Source of the DNA: an uncultured candidate division WPS-2 bacterium
Lineage (GTDB): Bacteria; Vulcanimicrobiota; Vulcanimicrobiia; Vulcanimicrobiales; Vulcanimicrobiaceae
Assembly (NCBI GenBank): GCA_937927945.1
Contig: CALEYW010000061.1
Span: 25,483-89,482 of the forward strand
Length of the DNA stretch: 64,000 nt
Direction of reading: 5' to 3'
The notes under the pieces: generated by a model
What the model saw: only the letters and a program-made list of their open reading frames with translations
What the model was told of the DNA's origin: nothing
Databases searched by the model: none
Part shown: positions 24,845-33,237 of the stretch, piece after piece
Layout of the letters: each line of letters opens with the position of its first letter
Position numbering within the stretch: position 1 is the stretch's first letter
Translations under genes and position numbers: made by a program

Positions 24845-25930
24845 TCACCGCATCGTCGTACGCCGTGCGGTTTGGATCGTCGGTGACACCAGCAGCTTGA
24901 TGTGGGCGGCCCGGCCTTCGAGCATCGGGAGAATCCCGTCCTCGACGACGCGCTCGAGCGGGATCATCGACGGGGCGACCTCGCCCCACACGCCGGGATC
25001 GAGGGCCAACAGACGTGCGGCCTCGGGTACGTCGTCGCGGCCGATCAGCGCGTTGGTGCCGACGATCTCGAGTTCTTTCGTCGTCACTCGGCGTGCGTCG
25101 ATGGCGATCGGATGTTTCGCGATGCCGACGGCGACGAGCCGTCCGCCGGGATCGACTGCCGCGACGGCTGCCTCGAAGCCCGCGTCGAGACCGGTAACCT
25201 CGAACACCGTCGTCGCAACGAACCCGATCGCGCCAAGCGCGGCGGCAAGCGTCAGGGCATCCGCCGCGCGGACCGTCTCCATCGCGCCGAGCCGCTTCGC
25301 CGTCGCCAACCGGTCCGCCGAAACGTCGGCCGCGACGACCCGTGCACCGGACTGCGCGAGAGCATAGATCAGGAACGCCCCGATTCCGCCCGCGCCGATG
25401 ACCAGCACGTGCTCGCCCGGCGGCGGCGCGCCGCGGCGCAGTGCGTGCACCGCGATCGCCATCGGCTGCGTCAGCACCGCGACGTCGTCGCCCAGGCCGA
25501 ACGGTGCCGCGCGAAACACGATGTGCGCCGGAACGCGCACGAACTCGGCGAGCCCGCCGTCGCGGTGCAATCCGACGGTCGCGTACTGTGCGCAGATGCT
25601 CGTCCGGCCGGCCTTGCACTGCGGGCACTCGCCGCACCACAGGGCCGAGCCGGTCACGATCGGCTCGCCGAGCGAGAAACCCTCGACGCCGTCGCCGATC
25701 TCCTCGATGCGGCCCGCGAACTCATGGCCGGGGATGAGCGGGCCTTCGTGTCCGGTCAGGGGATGGCGGTGCCCGATCGGATACATCTGCGCGCCGGCAA
25801 ACTCGCTCGCATCAGTGCCGCAGATGCCGTTCGCATGCACCCGCACGAGCACTTCGCCGGGCGCAGGGCGCGGACGCGGGACGGCTTCGACCCGGACGTC
25901 GCGCGGGCCGTGATACACCGCCGCCCGCAT
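24845..25930 (-). CDS. Zinc-dependent medium-chain alcohol dehydrogenase (threonine/sorbitol dehydrogenase-like)
   Basis: A 361-residue MDR enzyme. Catalytic zinc ligands are in GICGTDASEF and GHEFAGRIEEIGDGV; the structural zinc site has CGECPQCKAGRTSIC (four Cys); NAD binds at VIGAGGIGAFLIYALAQ. This pattern fits (R,R)-butanediol, sorbitol and threonine dehydrogenases. The start at 25930 is chosen from the MRAAVYHGPRDVRVE block; ATGs at 25945 and 25978 are possible. Divergent from the deacetylase gene. Confidence 0.88.
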   Translation of the reverse strand: MRAAVYHGPRDVRVEAVPRPRPAPGEVLVRVHANGICGTDASEFAGAQMYPIGHRHPLTGHEGPLIPGHEFAGRIEEIGDGVEGFSLGEPIVTGSALWCGECPQCKAGRTSICAQYATVGLHRDGGLAEFVRVPAHIVFRAAPFGLGDDVAVLTQPMAIAVHALRRGAPPPGEHVLVIGAGGIGAFLIYALAQSGARVVAADVSADRLATAKRLGAMETVRAADALTLAAALGAIGFVATTVFEVTGLDAGFEAAVAAVDPGGRLVAVGIAKHPIAIDARRVTTKELEIVGTNALIGRDDVPEAARLLALDPGVWGEVAPSMIPLERVVEDGILPMLEGRAAHIKLLVSPTIQTARRTTMR

Positions 25931-25986
25931 CGTGGCTGCGCCCATCGCAGCGAGGGTTATGCGGGGCGCGGCGCGCACCTTCGCGC

Positions 25987-26913
25987 ATGAACCCGCCGGA
26001 ACACAGCCTGCTCTCGCACGGTCCGATGGACTACGTCTCCGCCCCGGCCCGGCGCCTCGAGCCGTTTCCGGACGGCGCGCGCCTCGCGCTGCACGTGATC
26101 GTCAACGTCGAAACGTGGGATTTCCAGCGGCCGATGCCGCGCACCGCGCTGCCGCCGCCCGCGTCGGGCGGGACGGTCCCCGACGTTCCCAACTTCGCGT
26201 GGTATCAGTACGGTCAGCGGGTCGGCATCTGGCGGCTGTTCGAGACCCTCCGGCGCCACGGCGTCCGGGCGACGCTGAGCGTCAACTCCTCGGTCTGCAC
26301 CGAGTATCCGGAGATCCTCCAGCGCGCCGTAGCGGAGGGTTGGGAGATGATGCCGCACGGCGTCGTCCAGCGCACGATGTCGAGCGTCGAAGACGAACGC
26401 GCAGTCATCACCGAGGCGATCGCGCAGCTGGAATCGGTGACCGGAACACGTCCGCGCGGCTGGCTCGGCCCCGCGCTGGTCGAGACGACGCAAACGCTCG
26501 ACCTGCTCGCCGAGGCCGGGCTCGACTACTGCTGCGACTGGGGTCCCGCCGACGACGTCCCCTACGACCTGCGCGTCGCAAACGGCCGCCGCATGATCGC
26601 CGTCCCGTATCCGATCGAAACGAATGACATCGTCGTGTGCGCGGTCGAAAAGCATCCGGCGGAGGAACTCTACACGCGCTGCACGGCCGCGTTCGACCAG
26701 CTCTACGCCGAGAGCAAGACGTCGCCGAAAGTTCTGCCGATCGCGCTCCATCCGTACCTCACCGGAACGCCGCATCGCATCGCCGTGCTGGGCCGCATTC
26801 TCGCCTACATTCTCAAGCGCAAGAAAGTCCGCGCAATGACCGCCGCCGAGATCACCGACTGGTACGTCGCGCAGACGCCGCAATCGCCCTCGGTTATCGC
26901 TACAGCCCTTTGA
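25987..26913 (+). CDS. Polysaccharide deacetylase/PuuE-like hydrolase (second copy)
   Basis: A 308-residue NodB-fold protein related to the PuuE gene at 1608: VIVNVETWDFQ, WYQYGQRVGIWRLFETL, MPHGVVQRTMS, GTRPRGWLGPA and CDWGPADDVPYDL. The subgroup is common in soil bacteria and usually called polysaccharide deacetylase, but the overall resemblance to allantoinase suggests a cyclic amide or small N-acyl substrate. No signal peptide, so it acts in the cytoplasm. Its stop overlaps the convergent meaB gene by 14 bases. Confidence 0.78.
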   Translation: MNPPEHSLLSHGPMDYVSAPARRLEPFPDGARLALHVIVNVETWDFQRPMPRTALPPPASGGTVPDVPNFAWYQYGQRVGIWRLFETLRRHGVRATLSVNSSVCTEYPEILQRAVAEGWEMMPHGVVQRTMSSVEDERAVITEAIAQLESVTGTRPRGWLGPALVETTQTLDLLAEAGLDYCCDWGPADDVPYDLRVANGRRMIAVPYPIETNDIVVCAVEKHPAEELYTRCTAAFDQLYAESKTSPKVLPIALHPYLTGTPHRIAVLGRILAYILKRKKVRAMTAAEITDWYVAQTPQSPSVIATAL

Positions 26914-27868
26914 CCGTTGCGCGGACGTCGGTGCGGGCGCGGACGTTGCCGAGGGCGTGCGCGCCGCCGGTGACGCCGAACCGTTCGAGGACCGTGTCGG
27001 CGGCCGCGTACGGGTCGATGTCCTCGCTCAGCTCGGCTATCGCGTCTTCGATGCGTCCCTCGAGGGTGCCGAGCGCGAGCTGACGCACGCGGTGCGCGAA
27101 CGCGTTGCGGCGCTTGGCGCGGATGGCGCCGCTTTCCCGCAGCCAGGCGTCATGCTCGACGATCGCGTCCCACAGCTGGTCGACGCCCTTGCCTTCGAGG
27201 GCCTGCGTCGACACGAGTTTGGGGACCCAGCCGCTGAAGTTCAGCATCTCCATCATCGAGCGGATCTCGCGCTGCAGCTGCAGCGCCATCGGGTGGTCGC
27301 TCTTGTTGACGACGAAGACGTCGGCGATCTCGAGAATGCCGGCCTTGAGAACCTGCACCGAGTCGCCGCTGCCGGGCTGCAGCGCAACCAGCGTCGTGTT
27401 GGCGATCTCCGCGATCTCGATCTCCGATTGCCCGACGCCGACCGTTTCGACGATCACGACGTCCTTGCCGAACGCGTCCATCAGCGAGGCGGCGTCGGCA
27501 GTCGCGCCCGCCACGCCGCCGAGATGACCGCGCGACGCCATCGAACGGATGAACACGTCGGGATCGACGAAGTGCTCGGCGAGGCGAATGCGGTCGCCGA
27601 GCAGCGCGCCGTGCGAAAACGGCGAGCTCGGATCGACGGAGATGACGCCGACCGTCTTCCCGAGCGAGCGGATACGCACGACGAGCGATGACGTGAGGGT
27701 CGACTTTCCGACCCCAGGGGGCCCGGTGAGGCCGACCGTCAGCGCGCGGCCGGTACGCGGGTAGAGCGCGCGAATCAGATCGGCGCCGCGTCCCGATTCG
27801 CAACGCGAGATCGCGCGCGCCAACGCGCGCGGCTGGCCCGCCAGAAACTCGCGCAGCAACTCCTCCAT
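26900..27868 (-). CDS. meaB: MeaB/ArgK family GTPase, acyl-CoA mutase chaperone
   Basis: A 322-residue G3E GTPase with P-loop GPPGVGKSTL, the SVDPSSPFSHGALLGDR switch block, ETVGVGQSE and NKSDHP. MeaB proteins gate cofactor delivery to, and protect, B12-dependent acyl-CoA mutases. The likely client is the split mutase at 5501-7653, about 19 kb away; in many genomes the two are adjacent. ATG at 27868 preferred because the frame upstream is not MeaB-like. Follows a 71-residue gene by 38 bases. Confidence 0.9.
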   Translation of the reverse strand: MEELLREFLAGQPRALARAISRCESGRGADLIRALYPRTGRALTVGLTGPPGVGKSTLTSSLVVRIRSLGKTVGVISVDPSSPFSHGALLGDRIRLAEHFVDPDVFIRSMASRGHLGGVAGATADAASLMDAFGKDVVIVETVGVGQSEIEIAEIANTTLVALQPGSGDSVQVLKAGILEIADVFVVNKSDHPMALQLQREIRSMMEMLNFSGWVPKLVSTQALEGKGVDQLWDAIVEHDAWLRESGAIRAKRRNAFAHRVRQLALGTLEGRIEDAIAELSEDIDPYAAADTVLERFGVTGGAHALGNVRARTDVRATVKGL

Positions 27869-27906
27869 CGCGCCACCGCGTTCACGGCGGCGCGACGCGG
27901 TTCCCG

Positions 27907-28122
27907 TTACGCGGTCCTGCGCTCTTCGTCGCCGGAGATGGCCTCGACCGCGGTCGTCAGATCGTCGACCGCGTGTTCGAGGTTGTTGAACTTCGCGGCG
28001 ATTTTGCGCTGATCGACCCGGCCGGTCAGCGGTTCCGTCACGTCCTGAATGAAGGTACGGCGCTCCACGCGCCGCCGGACGTCGTGCAGGATTTCGGTGG
28101 GAGTTCGTTCGTCGCTGTCCAT
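27907..28122 (-). CDS. Small conserved-looking hypothetical protein upstream of meaB
   Basis: A 71-residue charged protein, probably helical in its second half (KIAAKFNNLEHAVDDL onward), without cysteines or a signal peptide. I do not recognise a family. Its position 38 bases before meaB on the same strand, with meaB lacking another promoter region, supports it as a real gene in that transcript. No clear ribosome-binding site is visible before the ATG. Confidence 0.45.
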   Translation of the reverse strand: MDSDERTPTEILHDVRRRVERRTFIQDVTEPLTGRVDQRKIAAKFNNLEHAVDDLTTAVEAISGDEERRTA

Positions 28123-28222
28123 CGCTTGGAGGCTCGTCCCCCCGGAGCGCGGCCGCCAAACGGTCCGTACACCCCACTTTTGTGGACGGGGACTCCGCGG
28201 GTCAGAAGCGTACCGGAGGCAG

Positions 28223-31200
28223 GTGAGCCTCTCCGGATACGTGCGAACCCCGACCATCGCCGATGACCGCATCGTCTTTGCCTGCGAGGACGACCTGTGG
28301 ATCGTTGGGGTGCACGGCGGGATCGCGCGCCGGCTTACCACGATGGCGGGAGAGTGCTCGCTTCCCCGGCTCTCGCCCGACGGAACGCGGCTGGCGTTCG
28401 TCGGGCGCGACGAAGGCCATCCGGAACTTTACGTGATGCCCTCGGAAGGCGGCGTCCCGCGCCGGCTGACCTATCTGGGCAGCGAAGCGTTGTACTGCAG
28501 CGGCTGGTCGCGTGACGGCCGCAGCATCTACCTTACCTCCGATGCGGGCTCGCCGTTCGTGAAAGAGACGCTGGCGTTTCGCATCGACGCGGACGGCGGC
28601 GAACCGCTCGCGCTCGGGTTCGGGCACGCGATGACGATCGACGTCGCGGAGAACGGTGCAACGTTGCTGGGTCGCAACGCGATCGATCCGGCGCGCTGGA
28701 AGCGCTACCGCGGCGGCACCGCGGGCCACCTGTGGATCGATGCCGTCGGGAACCGCGATTTCCGGCGCATCTGCCGCAACGTCGACGGGAACCTCGTCTG
28801 GCCGATGTGGCTCGGCGAGCGCGTACTGTTCCTCTCCGACCACGAAGGCGTCGGCAACCTGTACTCGGTGCTGCCCGACGGGAGCGACCTGCGCCGTCAC
28901 ACCGACGAATCCGAACACTACGTCCGCTTCCCGGCAAGCGACGGGACGCGCGTCGTCTACGCCTGCGGCGGCGAGCTGGTCGTACTCGATCCCCGCGATC
29001 GGAGCGTCCGCCGGGTGCCGGTCGAGATGCCCTCGAGCGCGCCGGAAATCGCGCGCCGCTTCGTCGACGCATCCGAACTCCTCGAACGCTGGGATTCCTC
29101 GCACGACGGCACCTCGCTCGGGATCGTCACGCGCGGCCGCGCCTACGTGATGCCGCTCTGGGAGGAAGCCGTCACCGAAATCGGCAGCGAAGACGGCGCG
29201 CGCCGCCGCTTGCTGACGTGGCTGCACGACGACAAGCGTGTCGCCTACGTCGACGACGCGTCCGGGTATGAGCGCATCGCCGTCGCGCCGCTCGATCAGA
29301 GCGCGGAGGCCGAGTACGTCACACGCGACGATCTGGGCGTGCTGCACGAATTGGTCGCCTCGCCGGCCGGCGACCGGCTGGCGTTCGCGACGAATCGCCA
29401 CGAACTGTGGCTCGTCGACATCGGCTCGGCGCCGCGCAAGCTCGACACCAGCGTCGGCGAACGGATCGACGACCTGGCGTTCTCGCCGGACGGCGCCTGG
29501 CTCGCATACATCTGGTCGGCGAAAGCGCACACGACGATCGTGCGTTTGGTCGAGTGCGCGACCGGCCGCCTCGTCGACGCCACGACGGCGCTGCGCGAAG
29601 ACCGCTCGCCGGCGTGGGATCCCGAGGGCAAGTATCTGTACTTCATCTCGACCCGGGACTTTCATCCGGTCTACGACGCGCTGCAGTTCGAGCTCAGCTT
29701 CCCCGAAGCGTCGCGGCCGTACCTCGTGACGCTGCGCGCGGACCTCACCAACCCATTCGTTCCGAAGCCGGCGGCGCTGCACAAAGCGAACGACGACGAC
29801 GACGAGAAAGACGACGACGACAAGAAGGACGTCAAACCGCCGGTCGAGATCGACGTCGAGGGCTTGCCGCTGCGCATGATCGCGTTTCCGGTCGAAGAGG
29901 GCGCGTACGACCGCATCGCCGGCGCCAAAGGGCGCGCGATCTTCTCACGCTTTCCGGTGCGCGGCATCCAGCCCAACGTCCACCACGACGAAGAATCCGA
30001 GGGCGAGCTGCAGGCGTACGATTTCGAAGAACAGCGCAGCGCGTCGATGGCGGGCGAGATCGACGATTTCGTGCTTGGGCCGGACGCGCGCACGCTCGTC
30101 TATTCCTCGCACGGCAAACTGCGCGCGATCGACGCGGGCCGAGACCTCCCCGAAGACGGCGGCGAAGACGACAAGCCGAACCAGGACCCCGGGAGGCGCA
30201 GCGGCTGGCTCGATCTCGGCCGCATCAGCGTGCTGGTCGAACCGGCGCTCGAGTGGCGCCAGATGCTGCGCGAAGCGTGGCGTCTGCAGCGCGAGAACTT
30301 CTGGGACCCGCAGATGTCCGGCATCGATTGGGACGCCGTGCTGCGGCGCTACGAATCGCTGCTGCCGCGGGTGCGCACGCGCAACGAGCTCTCGGACGTC
30401 ATCTGGGAGATGCAGGGCGAACTCGGCACCTCGCACGCGTACGAGACGGGCGGCGACAAGCCGATCCCGCCGCAGTACAAACGCGGCTTCCTCGGCGCCG
30501 AGCTGAGCTGGAACGACAAACCGGCCGGCTACCGGATCGACGCGATCCTGCGCGGCGATCCATGGAACCGCGACGTCGACTCACCGCTGGCCGAGGCCGG
30601 CGTCGACCTCAAACCGGGCGACACGATCGTGGCAATTGGCGGCCGCGCGGTGAACGCGAAAACGGGACCCGGCGCGCTGCTGGTCAATCAGGCCGGCCGC
30701 GACATCGTGCTCACGGTCCTGCGGGGCGCAGAACCGCCGCGGCGCGTGCTCGTGCGGACGCTGCGCGACGAGCGGATGCTGCGCTATCGCGCGTGGGTCG
30801 ACGCGAACCGTGCGCGCGTGCACCAGCACAGCGGCGGACGCATCGGATACGTGCACATTCCCGACATGGGTCCGTGGGGGTTCGCCGAGTTCCATCGCGG
30901 CTATCTCAGCGAGTTCGACCGCGACGCGTTGATCGTCGACGTGCGCTTCAACCGCGGCGGACACGTCTCGGCGCTGCTGCTCGAGAAGCTCGCCCGCAAG
31001 CGCGTCGGCTACGACGTGTCGCGCTGGTCGCCGCCATTTCCGTATCCGGAGGAGTCGGTCGCCGGCCCGATCGTCGCCGTCACCAACCAGTTCGCGGGCT
31101 CCGACGGCGACATCTTCAGCCACTGCTTCAAGCTCTACGGTTTGGGGCCGCTGGTCGGCATGCGCACCTGGGGCGGTGTGATCGGGATCCATCCGCGCCA

Positions 31201-31444
31201 CCGTCTCGTCGACGGCACCGAGACGACGCAGCCGGAGTTCTCGTTCTGGTTCACCGACGCGGGCTGGGGCGTCGAGAACTACGGCACCGATCCCACGCAC
31301 GAAGTCGACGTCTCGCCGCAGGACGTGCTGCGCGGCGTCGACCCGCAACTCGACGAAGCGTTGCGCCTCGTCGACGAAGCACTCGTCAAGGCGCCGGCGC
31401 GCCCGACGTTTCCGCCGCGACCGAACCGGGCAATGCGGCGCTGA
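28223..31444 (+). CDS. Tricorn protease homologue (S41-type serine protease)
   Basis: A 1073-residue cytosolic peptidase. The first two-thirds are beta-propeller repeats (RRLTTMAGECSLPRLSPDGT, WSRDGRSIYLTSD, DDLAFSPDGAWLAYI). A PDZ-like domain (LAEAGVDLKPGDTIVAIGG) is followed by the S41 catalytic domain with DVRFNRGGH and the nucleophile Ser960 in NQFAGSDGD. Tricorn trims peptides released by larger proteases. An Asp/Lys-rich linker at about residues 523-540 (NDDDDEKDDDDKKD) separates propellers. GTG at 28223 has GGAGG upstream; the track of open codons to 28049 is antisense to the neighbouring gene. No signal peptide is seen. Confidence 0.92.
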   Translation: MSLSGYVRTPTIADDRIVFACEDDLWIVGVHGGIARRLTTMAGECSLPRLSPDGTRLAFVGRDEGHPELYVMPSEGGVPRRLTYLGSEALYCSGWSRDGRSIYLTSDAGSPFVKETLAFRIDADGGEPLALGFGHAMTIDVAENGATLLGRNAIDPARWKRYRGGTAGHLWIDAVGNRDFRRICRNVDGNLVWPMWLGERVLFLSDHEGVGNLYSVLPDGSDLRRHTDESEHYVRFPASDGTRVVYACGGELVVLDPRDRSVRRVPVEMPSSAPEIARRFVDASELLERWDSSHDGTSLGIVTRGRAYVMPLWEEAVTEIGSEDGARRRLLTWLHDDKRVAYVDDASGYERIAVAPLDQSAEAEYVTRDDLGVLHELVASPAGDRLAFATNRHELWLVDIGSAPRKLDTSVGERIDDLAFSPDGAWLAYIWSAKAHTTIVRLVECATGRLVDATTALREDRSPAWDPEGKYLYFISTRDFHPVYDALQFELSFPEASRPYLVTLRADLTNPFVPKPAALHKANDDDDEKDDDDKKDVKPPVEIDVEGLPLRMIAFPVEEGAYDRIAGAKGRAIFSRFPVRGIQPNVHHDEESEGELQAYDFEEQRSASMAGEIDDFVLGPDARTLVYSSHGKLRAIDAGRDLPEDGGEDDKPNQDPGRRSGWLDLGRISVLVEPALEWRQMLREAWRLQRENFWDPQMSGIDWDAVLRRYESLLPRVRTRNELSDVIWEMQGELGTSHAYETGGDKPIPPQYKRGFLGAELSWNDKPAGYRIDAILRGDPWNRDVDSPLAEAGVDLKPGDTIVAIGGRAVNAKTGPGALLVNQAGRDIVLTVLRGAEPPRRVLVRTLRDERMLRYRAWVDANRARVHQHSGGRIGYVHIPDMGPWGFAEFHRGYLSEFDRDALIVDVRFNRGGHVSALLLEKLARKRVGYDVSRWSPPFPYPEESVAGPIVAVTNQFAGSDGDIFSHCFKLYGLGPLVGMRTWGGVIGIHPRHRLVDGTETTQPEFSFWFTDAGWGVENYGTDPTHEVDVSPQDVLRGVDPQLDEALRLVDEALVKAPARPTFPPRPNRAMRR

Positions 31445-31457
31445 AACGCCGCGGACG

Positions 31458-31601
31458 TTACTTCCGGAAGGTGTGCGGACCGTTCACGGCAAGCGTCGGC
31501 GCGTGCACGCCGATCGACAGATGAGCGTGGGGGTGGGTCGCCAGGGTCGTGCCGGCGACGATGCCGAGGGTCGCGCCGAGGATCGAGAGGAGTCGACGCA
31601 T
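31458..31601 (-). CDS. Small putative secreted/membrane peptide
   Basis: A 47-residue ORF starting with MRRLLSILGATLGIVAG, a plausible signal peptide or single membrane segment, then a His-containing tail (HPHAHLSIGVHAP). GGAGG lies about ten bases before the ATG. It converges on the tricorn gene. No family recognised; it may be spurious. Confidence 0.35.
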   Translation of the reverse strand: MRRLLSILGATLGIVAGTTLATHPHAHLSIGVHAPTLAVNGPHTFRK

Positions 31602-31750
31602 GAGGGGGGCCTCCGAGGGGCGGATGCCTGCATCGTGCGTCACCGGGGTTACCGCGCGCTTACCGGAATCGCTTTCGGGACCGCCGGCGCCGCTCGGCGA
31701 TAGAGATCGCTCCCCTACCTTGTCTGTCTCCGACGGGTCGAGGGTTGTCC

Positions 31751-31780
31751 TTGACCCCCGTCCCGGCGGCGTGGTACACT
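31751..31780 (+). promoter_or_regulatory. Sigma70-type promoter for infC-rpmI-rplT
   Basis: TTGACC (31751-31756) and TACACT (31775-31780) are separated by 18 bases, close to the housekeeping consensus, in a region with no other gene. Transcription would start near 31787, leaving a leader of roughly 120 bases before infC. Confidence 0.7.
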
Positions 31781-31795
31781 TCGCGAGCCGAAGCA

Positions 31796-31881
31796 GGATC
31801 GCAAGGTCCTCACCGGATGCCCGCGGGCGATCCGGTTCTTCTCGAAAAGCGGGGACAGCTTTGGCGTCTTCGCTATTTTTT
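31796..31881 (+). promoter_or_regulatory. infC leader: three hairpins, last one an intrinsic-terminator-like attenuator
   Basis: Hairpin 1 (31795-31810) is AGGATC-GCAA-GGTCCT, a 6-bp stem capped by a GNRA tetraloop. Hairpin 2 (31813-31835) has CCGGAT/ATCCGG arms around a GC-rich core. Hairpin 3 pairs 31848-31856 with 31866-31874 (nine pairs, two of them G-U) and is followed at once by six T residues (31876-31881), as in a Rho-independent terminator. It lies 12 bases before the infC ribosome-binding site. In some bacteria ribosomal protein L20, the last product of this operon, controls such a leader by attenuation; that mechanism here is inference. Confidence 0.65.
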
Positions 31882-31904
31882 GTGTTCTTTCTGGAGAGTT
31901 TGTC

Positions 31905-32588
31905 ATAGCACGACCGCTTCGCGTCAACGAGCAGATCAGAATCCGTCAAGTCCGCGTCATCGATGATGCCGCCCAGCAGCTCGGCGTCATGCCTACCGAG
32001 GAAGCCCTCGCCATGGCACGCACCAAGGGACTGGACCTCATCGAAGTGTCGCCGACCGCGATCCCTCCGGTCTGTCGAATCGGCGACTACGGTCGCCTAA
32101 AGTACGAGCAGTCGAAAAAAGACAAAGAGGCGCGCAAGAAGCAGCGTAACTGGGAGTTGCGCGAGGTCAAGCTGCGTCCCAAGATCGACGTCCACGACTA
32201 CGAAGTCAAAGCGAAGATGGCCGAGCGCCTGCTTCTCGACGGCGGAAAAGTCAAAGTCACGATCATGTTCCGCGGACGCGAGATCACGTACACCGCGTTC
32301 GGGAAACGTCTGCTCGACCGTGTCGCGAAAGACCTTGAAAATACCGCTATGGTCGAGCGCGAAGCAAAACTCGAAGGCAAGAACATGTTTCTCATCCTCG
32401 CACCGCGTCCCACCCCGCAGGGTCCGCCGAGGTTCGTCCATCTGAAGACGGATACGGCGCATCACGAAGCCGAGAGCGCCGATCATCACGATGACCACGA
32501 AGATCACGATGATCACGACGAAGACGGCGAACATAGCGAACCTGCGGCAACGGACGAAGTAGCGACCATCGGGGGATCCAGTGCCTAA
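31905..32588 (+). CDS. infC: Translation initiation factor IF-3, AUA start, His/Asp-rich C-terminal tail
   Basis: A 227-residue IF-3. The conserved N-terminus RPLRVNEQIRIRQVRVID begins three codons after an ATA at 31905, which has GGAGAG six bases upstream; no ATG, GTG or TTG fits, and the first in-frame ATG (31989) would delete conserved residues. Unusual starts of this kind let IF-3, which rejects non-canonical initiation, repress its own synthesis. The core ends near residue 180 and is followed by an extra acidic, histidine-rich tail (DHHDDHEDHDDHDEDGEH). The stop overlaps rpmI by eight bases. Confidence 0.93.
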   Translation: MARPLRVNEQIRIRQVRVIDDAAQQLGVMPTEEALAMARTKGLDLIEVSPTAIPPVCRIGDYGRLKYEQSKKDKEARKKQRNWELREVKLRPKIDVHDYEVKAKMAERLLLDGGKVKVTIMFRGREITYTAFGKRLLDRVAKDLENTAMVEREAKLEGKNMFLILAPRPTPQGPPRFVHLKTDTAHHEAESADHHDDHEDHDDHDEDGEHSEPAATDEVATIGGSSA

Positions 32589-32787
32589 AATTAGAACGCA
32601 TCGCGGAACGGCGAAGCGTGTCAAGGTGAGCGCCAACGGCAAGGTGACGCACCGCCATCAGTTCTCTGGATGCGGCCACATCCTCAGCAAGAAGTCGCGC
32701 AATCGCAAGCGGAAGTTCCGCAAGGATCAGACGACGTTCAAGGGTGATCTGAAGCGCTTTGCGCCGCAGATCCCGTACCTGCTGTAG
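32581..32787 (+). CDS. rpmI: 50S ribosomal protein L35
   Basis: A 68-residue basic protein with the L35 pattern: PKIRTHRGTAKRVKV at the start, HRHQFSGCGHILSKKS and KRKFRK in the middle, and a short hydrophobic end. GTG start at 32581 overlaps the end of infC by eight bases, implying translational coupling. Middle gene of the classic infC-rpmI-rplT operon. Confidence 0.96.
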   Translation: MPKIRTHRGTAKRVKVSANGKVTHRHQFSGCGHILSKKSRNRKRKFRKDQTTFKGDLKRFAPQIPYLL

Positions 32788-32798
32788 GAGGCTGACAG

Positions 32799-33170
32799 AT
32801 GGCACGTATCAAGCGCGGTCTCAACAAGATCAAGAACCGCCGCAAGGTGATGAAGCTCGTCAAGGGCTTCCGCGCCGCGCGCAGCCGCAACTACCGCGTT
32901 GCGAACGAAGCGCTGCTGCATTCGCTCAAGTACGCCTTCCGCGACCGCCGCGTCCGCAAGCGCGACTTCCGCGCGCTCTGGATCGCCCGCATCAACGCGG
33001 CGGCCCGGCGCGAAGGTCTGTCGTACTCGAAGCTGATGAACGGCCTCAAGAAGTCCGGCGTCATCGTCAACCGCAAGGCCCTCGCGGACCTCGCGGTGCA
33101 CGATGCAGCCGCCTTCGGCCGCCTCACCGCCCTCGCCAAAGACGCGGTCGGAGTAACGACCGCCGCCTAG
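32799..33170 (+). CDS. rplT: 50S ribosomal protein L20
   Basis: A 123-residue basic protein: ARIKRGLNKIKNRRKVMKL, GFRAARSRNYRVANEAL, RDFRALWIARINAAAR and LKKSGVIVNRKALADLA are all L20 landmarks. A strong ribosome-binding site (GGAGG) lies upstream of the ATG. L20 is an assembly protein and, in several bacteria, the regulator of this operon. A terminator follows 20 bases after the stop. Confidence 0.97.
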   Translation: MARIKRGLNKIKNRRKVMKLVKGFRAARSRNYRVANEALLHSLKYAFRDRRVRKRDFRALWIARINAAARREGLSYSKLMNGLKKSGVIVNRKALADLAVHDAAAFGRLTALAKDAVGVTTAA

Positions 33171-33189
33171 GCACCCGGATGATCGCGAG

Positions 33190-33216
33190 AGGGGCGCCGC
33201 ACAGGCGCCCCTTTTT
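33190..33216 (+). terminator. Rho-independent terminator after rplT
   Basis: A nine-base stem AGGGGCGCC (33190-33198) pairs with GGCGCCCCT (33204-33212) across a five-base loop and runs into a five-T tract. It ends the infC operon before the lipoprotein gene at 33238. Confidence 0.9.
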
Positions 33217-33237
33217 CGTATCCCGAACCGGCCCGCC

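Noticed and set aside
31989..32588. ATG at 31989 as the infC start
   Set aside because: It removes the conserved N-terminal IF-3 segment and has no ribosome-binding site; ATA 31905 fits both.
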